NCBI GenBank assembly: GCA_003996215.1
Contig: QJPP01007233.1
Location: 1,173,501 to 1,237,500 of the forward strand
Source of the DNA: Jaltomata sinuosa
Taxonomy: Eukaryota; Streptophyta; Magnoliopsida; Solanales; Solanaceae
DNA length: 64,000 bases
Direction of reading: 5' to 3'
Both the position numbers and the translations under genes were made by a program. Below are positions 22,579-33,400 of the stretch, piece by piece (position 1 is the first letter of the stretch; each line of letters starts with the position of its first letter). The notes below the pieces were generated by a model that made no database searches, had not been told where the DNA came from, and was given only the letters and a program-made list of their open reading frames with translations.

Positions 22579-22999
22579 ATATGTGTTAGGATTCGCCCTG
22601 AATTTTTTACTTTACCTGAATTCTAACATAATTGTGTTTCGCTCAAAAAAAGATTTCTTGGTAGAAAACGTTTTCTTTGTAGAAAAGGATTCTACCGTAT
22701 TTATCGTTTTCTTGGAGAAGAAGTTTTAGACTTTTATAAATAGAAGATCTTTCTTTTCGAACATAACACAATAGCATCTATAATGTAGTTATTTAGAGAG
22801 TTTCGTTTAGGGGGAGATTATTCTCCAATAAGTTTTTATGCTTTTTAGTTTTAGTTTTAATATGTAGGCCAATTGGCCAAATCATATAATAATATGGTGT
22901 TTTTAGTATGTTTTTCTTTGTCATCTGATTTATCACCATCAAAGTTTGCAATTAATAGCTTCCGCATGGCACCCTCTTAATTTCGAACCTAACAATATG
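22579..22999. mobile_element. Solo LTR with 5-bp target duplication
   Basis: A 411-bp segment (22584-22994) begins TGTTAGG and ends CCTAACA. It is flanked on both sides by ATATG (22579-22583 and 22995-22999), an exact 5-bp target-site duplication. It has a TATA box (TTTATAAATAG near 22735) and no internal coding region, primer-binding site or second LTR. This is the product expected from LTR-LTR recombination removing a complete element, probably of the copia type given the TGTTAG ends. Confidence 0.85.
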
Positions 23000-23069
23000 G
23001 CCATTAAGAATTTATAGTCACCCACCTCACAAAATCTACCGTTCATGCTTGTCTTTACAATATCATATC

Positions 23070-23170
23070 TAGTGAATCTCATAAATGAGATCTGGGAGGG
23101 AAGTGTATGCAAACCTTATCACTATTTTGTGGAGGTAGAGAAGTTATTTTCAAAAGACCCTCGGAAGAAG
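23070..23170 (-). mobile_element. TS SINE / RTE 3'-end fragment
   Basis: Read on the minus strand it gives GGGTCTTTTGAAAATAACTT, then CTCTACCTCCACAAAATAGT, then GATAAGGTTTGCATACACTT, then CCCTCCCAGA. These are diverged versions of the blocks seen in better copies at 26676 and 55087. The (GTT)n tail is not recognisable. It is an old fragment. Confidence 0.65.
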
Positions 23171-23339
23171 AATACAATGAAGAAGGCATAACAACTATTA
23201 AGGGAAGGAGTGCAGACCCTACAAGAATTACAAGAATACAGTTAGTACAATGACAAACATCAACAAACCTAAACCCTCGAAAGGCAAGACGGCACACTAT
23301 TACCTACTAACCTTCTACTTTAGTATGCGTCCTCCACGC

Positions 23340-23890
23340 TCTCTTATCTAAGATCACGTTCTCGGTAATCTAAAGTTGTGTCATGTTCTGTCTAATCACT
23401 GCTCCCCAATACTTCTTCATCCTACCTCTCCTTATATACTATATCTAACCTGTCGCACTTTTTTTGCGAGGCGTCTGCGCATCTTCTCTTCACATGTCCA
23501 AACCATCTCAATATCGCTTTCCTCATCTTGTCCACCACAGAGGTCACTCCCACTTTATCTCGAATATCCTCATTCCTAATCTTATTGCTCCTAGTATGCC
23601 CACATATCCACCTCAACATTTTCATTTTCCGCAACATGCATCTTTTGAACATAGGAGTTCTTGACTATCCTCATTTCTAATTTTATCGCTCCTATACTGC
23701 CCACACATTCACCTCAACATCTTCATTTTCGCAATATGCATCTTCCGAACATGAGAGTTTTTGACTATCCTCATTTCTAATTTTATCATAGTATGCTCAC
23801 ACATCCACCTCAACATCCTCGTTCCCTCATCATGTATCTTTTGAACATGAGAGTTCTTGACTGATTAACACTCCGCCTCATATAACAAAG
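23340..23890 (-). mobile_element. LINE 3'-end fragment with internal triplication
   Basis: On the minus strand 23652-23422 encodes MLRKMKMLRWICGHTRSNKI...IRDKVGVTSVVDKMRKAILRW FGHVKRR, the C-terminal segment of a plant LINE reverse transcriptase ORF (the MLRWMCGHTR...LRWFGHV signature). Upstream on that strand, 23567-23870 is a tandem repeat of three roughly 100-bp units (starts near 23567, 23668 and 23768), each containing CACCTCAACAT and GAGTTCTTGACT-like words. The rest of the LINE is missing. Confidence 0.8.
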
Positions 23891-24289
23891 TCGGTCTTGA
23901 TCGTTCATGCTTGTCTTTATTTTATTTATTTACCCTTCTCTAGAACATCACATTTTTTTCTTCCTTAATAGCTCGAGCCCATAACCTTAAAATGAAAGAC
24001 AAAAAATGCTTGCGATTTGAACAAGTCCCTCTATACCAAAGCTTGTCTTTGCTAAATGTGACTTTAGGAAATAGTTGTACTTGTACTGCGGAAGAATGTT
24101 CCATTTTCCTTACTTTTGGGGCACAAAAAGAAATTCCAGTAAAAAGACCGCGTTGATGTCATTTGCCGTAAATTCACTCAACTCCATGCCCTTTTTGCAG
24201 CCGAGTCACTCCATATCCACCGCCCTTTGAGTTTTCCCTCCTTTCCCTTCTCTCTCTACTACTATGCCTTTCCCTTTTTACAGTCAATA

Positions 24290-24420
24290 GAAGAGAGAGA
24301 GAGAGTGTGAAGACTAACACTAGTAGTAGTTGATTACTTGATTTGTATATACACATATATTTACTAATTTAGAGAGAGAAAGAGGAAAGTTCCGTATGAT
24401 ATAGAGAGAGAAACTCAACC
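24290..24420 (+). promoter_or_regulatory. GA-rich 5' leader of the EDR1-like gene
   Basis: GAGAGA stretches at 24293-24305, 24373-24390 and 24403-24413 lie directly before the start codon, with CT-rich sequence at 24240-24260. Such GA/CT tracts are frequent around plant core promoters and 5'UTRs. The transcription start was not placed. Confidence 0.45.
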
Positions 24421-27400
24421 ATGAAACACATTTTCAAGAAGCTTCATCATCCAAATCGATCGAACGACGCCGCTCAATCTACTTCATCGGCGGCATCCTC
24501 ATCTTCTCCGTCGTCGTCTTCATGTGCTACCGATCATCGGAATTCGAGTTCGAGTTCTCTATCACCGTCGAGTCCTTCCACGATTTCGAGTCCGTCAACG
24601 GCGACGGCGGCCACTGCTGCTCCGGGGAGTGCTGGTGGAGGAGGAGGGAATATTCCGACGATCAATCGGCAGCAGGATTATTATACTTCGGAGGAAGAGT
24701 ATCAGGTGCAACTTGCCCTAGCGTTGAGTGTGTCGTCCTCGCAGTCTCAGGATTCTTTCCCCTCCGATGTTAATTCAAGTAACGGTCAAATACTCGCCGG
24801 AGGGAGAAGCGCTGCTGGCTTGGCACGTGATAGGGAGGATGCCGCTGCTGACTTGTTATCCAGGCAGTATTGGGTAAAATTTTGAGTTCTCATTGTTGTT
24901 GAATTTGCTTCGTTAGTCATGCATTGAAGATTTGAATAGCTTAATAATTTTTATACTTTGCTAGTTCTTGGAATATGTTTATGACTTACTTTATCCTCTT
25001 ATCAGGATTATGGTGTGCTGGACTATGAGGAGAAAGTTGTTGATGGTTTCTATGATGTATATACTCTCTTTACAGATCCAACAAATCCCGGGAAAATGCC
25101 ATCTCTTACTGAACTTGAGACAAATCCTGGGAGTTCTGACTTTGAAGGTGTGATAATTAATCGGAGAATTGACCCCTCCTTGGAAGAGTTGATGCAGATT
25201 GCGCACTGTATTTCATTGGACTGCCCTGCCAGTGAGATTAGTCTGTTAGTACTGAGGCTTTCTGAACTTGTAACTGGGCATTTTGGTGGGCCAGTAAAGG
25301 ATGCAAATATCATATTGGCCAAATGGATAGAAATTAGCACCGAGTTGAGGACATCACTTCACACCAGTGTGCTACCAATTGGATCCCTGAAAATTGGGAT
25401 TTCACGTCACCGTGCACTGCTCTTTAAGGTGATTATCATAATCAATTGTTATGCCTGTTTTTTTCATTGGGACAGACGGATTGAATAGCTTCTTGCAGTC
25501 CATAATAACAAGCATTGGACAGAGGCAATGTTAACTGGCTTTCTGTTGAGGATCTTTTTGTGTAAAATATTACATTTACTTCAACAGTTTAGGACTTTTG
25601 AATCATGACAATAACCCATTTACTTGCTTAACTGTTAGAAATGATGGACTCCTCCTAATAAGGAAAACTTAACGTAGGAAGCTATACTTACAATTTAAAT
25701 TATTGTTCTGCCAAAATCTGTTTGATTTGTCATACTTAATATAGATAATAAGGCTATGCTCTTTATGTGAACAATTGAGGACTTTTGGATCGGGACAATG
25801 AACCATTTAATTTACCGTTAGACATGCTGGGCTAACATGGAAAACTATAAAAGTAGGAGGCTATACTTACAATTTAATGAGAGAAAGTTCTGTTTGATTA
25901 ATGAGAACTAACTTGTGGATAAGTATGTTCTTTATGTAAATATCTATACAATACACTTGTTTCATTGGTTTATCTAGATCCCTAAACCATTTTTCTTAAA
26001 CCAAGAAAACAATGAAGAGTAAAGAAAGTTTTAATTGACAAATTAATATTAGAAACCACTAGAATACCATGTTTTGTAGATTTCTTAAACAATTCATCCT
26101 TTATTTATCATACATGGTATCTGAGGCTCAAGCCTCTGATTTATGCTTTCTTGAGTTAGCATGTTTTGCGGGAAGAAGTAAGCACCTTTTCTAGCTCACT
26201 AGGAAGCACTGGTATCAGTCTTGTGATGACCACCTTGTAGTTGCATATCCTTAAAATGTTATTCTTATTCTGTCAAGGAGCTTTGGTAGATTTGATGGTT
26301 GGCAGTTTGGTCTTTGTTGAGTCATATAAGTTTCTTTGGATACTCCACCTAACCTTAGACAAACCCATTCTTACACTCATAAGTCCGTGTTAAATTGAAT
26401 TAAATGTATGAGCCCCACTGGTTATGTGTGCAAAAGGGTGTTTGGTTATGTAAAGTCTTGGATTAGGGTAGAAGGGTAGTAGCTTAGTCGAGTGTTGTCG
26501 TACTTCTAGTAGTATGACTTAGGTATCGCGTAGTTTTTTCTTCTCCTTTCTTCCGTTCTCTTTTTTCTTTTCCTTCCTCTCTTTTTTCTCTCCAATATGT
26601 TCTAATATCGGTTGCTGCACTTGTTATATGCATTGTTATTTTGTTGTCCTTTTTCTCTCGTACTTCTTTGCTTTTTTGAGCCGAGGGTCTATCAGAAACA
26701 ACCTCTCTACCCCGCAAAGGTAGTGGTAAGGTCTGCGTACATCCTACCCTCCCTAGACCCCACTTGTGTGATTACACTGGACATATTGTTGTTGTTGTTG
26801 CTTTAATGTTTTGGATTAGATGCTTATGCTCTTTGACAACTTTCAATACACTTAGCTGAAAACTGAGGAGGTGCTGCCTAATGCTCATCTTCAAGAATCT
26901 TTAAATGCTGTAAATCTACCTAGAGGTTGGCCTTATCTCCCAATGGGCCAATTTAATTTGCATCATTGATCTACAAAGCTTTGTTACCTTTATTTTGCAC
27001 CACTACAATTCAGCTCAAATCACGCGCATAGTCTTCTGTACTTATGATCTCATTTTACTGGCTTTTGACTTAAAACTTTTTAAAGGTACTCTGGGAGGGG
27101 TGTGGGTAATTCTTTTTATTTTAATCAGATATAAGTCTGAAATAGTGGGAAAATTTGTATTGAAGTTTACTGACGTTATGCTCTTGTAGCATTTGAGTGA
27201 TTAGTCTCTTATCTATTAAGATTTGTATCATTATCATCATTGTTGTTCTTACTTGATGCAGGTACTAGCTGACCATGTTGGAATACCCTGTAGACTTGTT
27301 AAAGGGAGTCACTACACTGGTCTCGAAGACGATGCTGTCAACATTGTAAAGTTACCAAATGATAGGTGAATTGTGAAGTTCAATAGCTTTTCTTAAATCT

Positions 27401-30400
27401 AACTAGGAGGGAACAATTATATATCCAAATTTGCCATGTTGCCGATAGTATTGTGCATGTTTGACCTTGTTTAATTCTGTTTACAATTCTTTTCGCTCTC
27501 GAAGCTGTTGTTGCTAGAGTGTCCTACATAAGTTGCCGAAATGAGGGTTGTCTCTTATATAGTCTTGGACAACTTTCACCTCATGGGCTAGCTTTTGTGA
27601 TTGAGTTAGACCAAGTCTGTTTTCTTTAACATTTCTGCTATTAAAGAGCTATGATGATTGTATTAAAAGTGCTTATGTGTCCTTTTTATGTTTTACATGA
27701 ACTGTTTTGCAAACATTTGGATACTATGTAGTCCATTGGTATTTGACAAACTATTGTTCGGAACTTTATTTCTCTGCCTTAAATTTTAGTTTCTTAAAGC
27801 ATTTTGTCTTATTATTTATAAAGTTGACAGGTGTTGATCTCCTCTTTCCTTGTATTTTGTGGAGTTGTTAGCACTACTTTTATGTCTAAATTTGTTTTCC
27901 ATCTTGTGCTATTTACATACTATGAGGTGAACCTCGCAATATATTAGAGAGGTCAAGTCAAATGTTGCTGTTTCATCCCAGGGTAGAATGTTATCTTTGT
28001 GAAAATTTGCTTACCTTTTGCTGTTAAAATTCTCAATACTGACTTTACATCTAAATATGTTGTCCAGTTCCCTTCATGTACTCCTGTCACAAATGAATGG
28101 CGACATTTGAATTACGATTATATATTATAAGAAGAGATTAGAATGTGTTTTTATTAACCATGGCACCATATCATATTATTTAGTTGGAAGTATGCAATAG
28201 AGAATAATCATATTTGATACGAGTTTGAAAGGTTCCACATAAAGTTGTATTATTTCTAATATTACTCCTCTGTCCCACTATCTGTTTCCTTTTTGTGTCA
28301 TCGCAAAATGGTAACCTTTATCCTTGAGGTTTAGATTTAATGCATTTTCTATAATCTATAAATTCGTGTAGGACAATCTGTACTCTTCTCAATGCAATTT
28401 CTCCTCTAAACACAGTCTAACACATGGGTCTACATGTTTCCCTCACTGAACAACCCTCACTTCTAACATTTGTGTCGAACTAAGACAATTAAACTGGATG
28501 GAGTTAAAAGTCTCTTCTATAACATGACTCGATATTTTTTTTTCTATGAAGTGTAACATGATACGTTATTGCAGCGCAACAAAATAAACACGGACCTTAT
28601 TAAATGGATTAGTTGTCTTCACATGCTTGCACGTCTTCGTGTAATTGAGTTAAGTCGTCATGAATATCATTAGATCGATCTTGGACTGTGGCCAAAGTCA
28701 TTTGCTTTAAGTGTTCTGAGCTGTAGTCATCTATACAATCTTATGAGACATGTGATCTTTCTACAGTTGCAACTTCAAATTGTATCTCTTACTACCCGAA
28801 GCATTTGTTGCTGCAATTGCCTTATTACGTACACGTGCATGTATTGCAGCATTTGTGATTAATTCATTGTTGTCGCATACCTCTCTAATTTCAGCCTCTA
28901 AATCAATTCTTTGCCTTCAGCGAGTTTTTGGTTGATCTCATGGGAGCACCAGGCACACTCATACCAGCTGATGTTCTTAGTGCAAAGGATGCTTCTTTTA
29001 AAACATACAGTCCGAAATTGAACAAGATTCCAAGTTTGCCGCCCAATAGTGATTCTGGAGTTTCGTACCCGAGACAGAACTTTTTATCTGGTCATAATTC
29101 TGGGTTAGGAGATGATTTCTCCAATAGATCTAAGCCCGAGAAGATAGAATCAGTTCATTTAATCTCAGATGCAGGTAGTAGCTCCACTGCTGGTTCTTCT
29201 GGAATCAATAAAAGGCCATCTTCTAATCAAGTTGATTGGACTTCGCCATTAGCAATTGGAACTTCTTTGTACAAAGGGGGCCGTGGACCCAATGCGGCTG
29301 GTGATGGCTTGAGGTTGAATGTAAATGTCGTTCCTTATGATCAGAATAACCCTGAGGATCCAAAAAATCTTTTTGCTGATCTTAATCCGTTTCAAATAAA
29401 AGGCTCTGGCAACACATTGTTGCAGAAAAACCCTGCTAGAAACAAAATCAGTGAATTGCAACAGCCAAAAAATACTTTTGTCCCCGGACGACCTCCTGCC
29501 CCTATGATGTGGAAAAATCGGTATGCGCACAATGAGGTCCCCTGGAAAAATGAATCTGATTCTGAGGGACCTTTTCCAAAGAAAAATGGTGGATCTAGTG
29601 GGTATAATACATCATCAATTGCATCTACCAGCTCAAATATACCACGTAAATCTTCCCCTGATACTTCCAGGTTACATGAAAATTCACAGCCCGCTTATAG
29701 AGGAAATGATGGGGTTGCTTCCACCAGGGATTACAGTTCCAAACTATCAGCTGAGCTTGAATTTAGAAGGTTGTCTGTCGAGAACAGTCAAAACAATAAT
29801 AGAGAAACAAGTCAATGGGATGGGTACAGTTTGCAGAGTGACGAGTTAAATAGGACACAATCATATGGACAAGATGTTATTCTGGAAAGTGATCACATAA
29901 GAAATTTGCAAGCTCAGTCAATAGGAACAGATATAAAATTGAAGGAGCCAGAAAATCCAACTTCTTCAGGAGATCTAGGTCCAAGTGTTAATCCTGTATT
30001 TGATGATGTTGGTGATTGCGAAATTCCATGGGAAGCTCTTGTCATTGGCGAGAGAATTGGTCTTGGTAAGCCTTTGTTTGTCCTGACTGAAAATTTATAC
30101 CTAATGCTTGTCATGGAGGAGTGAATAGAGTGGATGTCTGTTAGTGTAGGTTTAATATTTTAATGGAGATTACTCAGTTGCTTGGTTAATATAGGTGAAA
30201 AGAATAAAAGCCTCAACATACTTTCTTATCTCCGTCTAGAGTAATGCAATCAAAGCTTTATCCACTTAATCATTTGTGTATGAATTTAACTTAGATACAC
30301 TAACAGTGTAGAGAGATTTTTACACTATCAGTGACCTTTGACTTGTGATAGCAGGTTAGTTACTATCTTTATCAGTTTACTGGTTAATGCTCATCAAGAG

Positions 30401-33400
30401 GTTTACCTGTAATTACGTAATAAGAGACATGATTGTGTAAATATCTTTTACACTGTCGATGTATAGAACTTAAACATTTTGCTTACACTTCTAAATTTTC
30501 TATTGTGGGATATCTCTCTGGAAGCAATCATGATTCTAATATTCTAGGTAATATTGTTGGTTACCCTTAGAATGTTTTCTTCACTCTGAAGTTTTCTGGT
30601 CCCATTTTCAGGTTCCTATGGAGAGGTTTACCATGCAGATTGGAATGGCACGGTAAGTGATTTTATTTCAAGTATTCCTAGGAGTGTTTGTTTCATCTTC
30701 CCATTCATTAATTGTTGCTAGCCATGTAAATAGGATCAAACAATTGGTTTCAAGTTCTGAGTTCTCAGTGTGTTCTTTTTTTGCTATATTCTCTATAACT
30801 GGCCTCACATCATCACTTTACAATATTCTAATTTCTACTTTGTGTAGTACCAAATATGTTGTTATCATTAAGTGAAAGCTTTGATGTAATTACTTGACTG
30901 TATTGAATATTGAATGCTTTTGCTTGTGAATCTGTCTATAATAGGAGGTTGCTGTAAAGAAGTTCCTCGATCAGGATTTTTCAGGTGCAGCTTTGGCCGA
31001 GTTTAAGAGAGAGGTTTGGATTCTGCACTGTTATATTTTTGTACTATTTGATGCCTGCATTGAATTTTAAAAATCTAGAGTATTAGAAACATGTTCTGGT
31101 CTGCGCTATAATTTTAAAAGAGGTTATGCCAGCATAGTCCCAAAAACCTGGTCCTGTCATTTTCTGGTTCTGTCTAATCACCTCTAGAACTGTACTCCGT
31201 CATTCTCTTTTAAGATGGATCTATAACCCTGGCTGACCACAGGGAAGATTAAGTAGTTCTGTGATTTTTGCATTTATGGGGAGTATGCTGGGATAACCTC
31301 TTTTTAACAATATTGTGTTCTTTTTGGTGGAGTCCATTGTAGCTGTAAGAATCACCTTTTGTCCGTTTTCAAGAGTCTTGGATTGTCCGCCACAAGCTAT
31401 ACATGCTGAAGTAGATCTATCTGAAGACAGTTTAATATGTTAATTGACTTGTGTGTTATATTAGTGCCAACAAGAATCTGTAACAGCCGTAATTGCCCAA
31501 TCATTTTTTGGTTTATCCTGTCGTTAACTCTCAAAAGTCTTGCAAGGCTCTCAAATTGTCCGACTGTCAGAAATTTCCGTAATCGTTCAATTGGGTCAGG
31601 CTTTATTGACCCTGAGATTGGATCTGGCCCGGGGGTGCTGTCATGAAAACTAAAATTCTGTTATGCCAAAAATAGTAGAAATACGAAGAGAAAATTAGAA
31701 TATCGGTTGAAAAGTTAGTTTGATAAAGAAAACATGAAATAAAAGTTTAAAATTTTGAGCAGCTAAAAGAATTTGGATTCTTGAAAGCTAAGAAAGTTGT
31801 GTAGAACAATATCATTAGTGAATGGTGTCACAGTCACAGATTTTGTAAAGTACCAACTTGAAAAGAGAGTCACGAGAATTGGAATGAAGTACTTAAAAGA
31901 TATTCTCCTCCATTCTATTAATAGAACAGTTGACTTACCATTCTATTTGGATGTGAAAATTAGCTTCACTGAGCATCTTTGTTGTCTTTAAGGCCTAATA
32001 ATAAGACATGTAAAAATATTTTCCGTTACGAACATGACTTGTGTATTTTCCTTTCTTGTTTCAGCTTTAGTTTATCAGTTTCATTTTGGTAGCGTACTTG
32101 TTTGGCGAGAATCCTAGGTCTGATTTCTGGGTTAGCTGCTAATCAATTCTGTGTTTTTCTTGTGTAGCTCTATTTAACTGTATTTTTGAAGAGATGTTCC
32201 TCTCAGATGTCATGTTTGTCCTTATTCTTTTGCTTGCTGCTTACCTTTCTTCTTGTTGAATGCATCATTAATTAACATAAATGGTTCTTAATGGCAGGTG
32301 CGTATCATGCGTAGGTTACGACATCCAAATGTTGTTCGTTTTATGGGTGCTATAACTCGGCCTCCTCACCTTTCTATTATCACCGAGTTCTTGCCACGGT
32401 ATGTTTGTATTTTGATTTGCTTTCCCTTTTTCCTTCCATATTTGCCATCATTAGTAAGATTTTGGTTGTTGTCACAGTCAACTTATTGTATGCTATGCTA
32501 CATGGACTTTTTTCTTTGATGCACTTGTGCTGAAAGGATATGGCGTTGGCGCAAGCACTCTATGCAAATCCTTCACTATATTTTAGATATGTGTACCACT
32601 TACTTACCAACACTTGGATCTTACTCATTTTGGTTCGGCGATCTGATTAGGACTTAGTGTCCACTGGAACAGAGAGTACAGGGTGCTTTTATCATTGTAC
32701 ATAAATCCTTGTATTATTTTCCCCTTATGCAGCAAAATAGAAGTTCTATGTTCAGGCCTAATAAGTGTTTTTGTAAAAGGAAAAAAGGCAAGTACAGTTA
32801 ATGAGTTGAGATTTCAATGATTCAGATTCAGGCCTTATATATATAAAAAAAAATTATGGTGATTCAGATTCAGACCTTATAAATGATGGCGATCTCATAT
32901 CTACTAAGCTATAACATGAATATTCCTCTAGTTGTCTTTATTGCATTTTGTGGATGAAAATCAGGTTTACCATTTGGATTATTTTTTATTTATTAAAAAC
33001 CTTTGGTTATCTCACCTTATAATTGTTTCCTTGTAATATGTTTTCTGAGAGCCCTCCCAGAATTTTGTTTTCTAAATTGACATGAATACTACAAAGATGA
33101 AGCCTATATTATATTGTGATTGTGTTTGATTTGTGGTACTACAAAGTGCCAAGTGTTAACGTCTCTTGCAGCCAAACATTGATTAGTTATTAAATACTAT
33201 CTAATTGTAGCAAGCAATTAGTGATTCTGAATATTTTTTTTCTTGTGAAAGATGAAATTACTCATCTAAAATATCATGCTTTTCAGAGGTAGCTTATATC
33301 GGTTAATTCATCGTCCTCAATCTCAAATTGATGAAAGGAGGAGAATCCAAATGGCCCTTGATGTGGTATGATCCAGAAACAACTTTACATGATCAATATG

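Noticed and set aside
26484..26717. Glu/Arg-rich open frame on the minus strand
   Set aside because: It is antisense to the pyrimidine-rich RTE 3' end within an EDR1 intron.
28270..28560. Possible Stowaway MITE in EDR1 intron 3 (TTACTCCTCTGTCCCACTAT)
   Set aside because: Only one end resembles a Stowaway terminus; no inverted partner was found.
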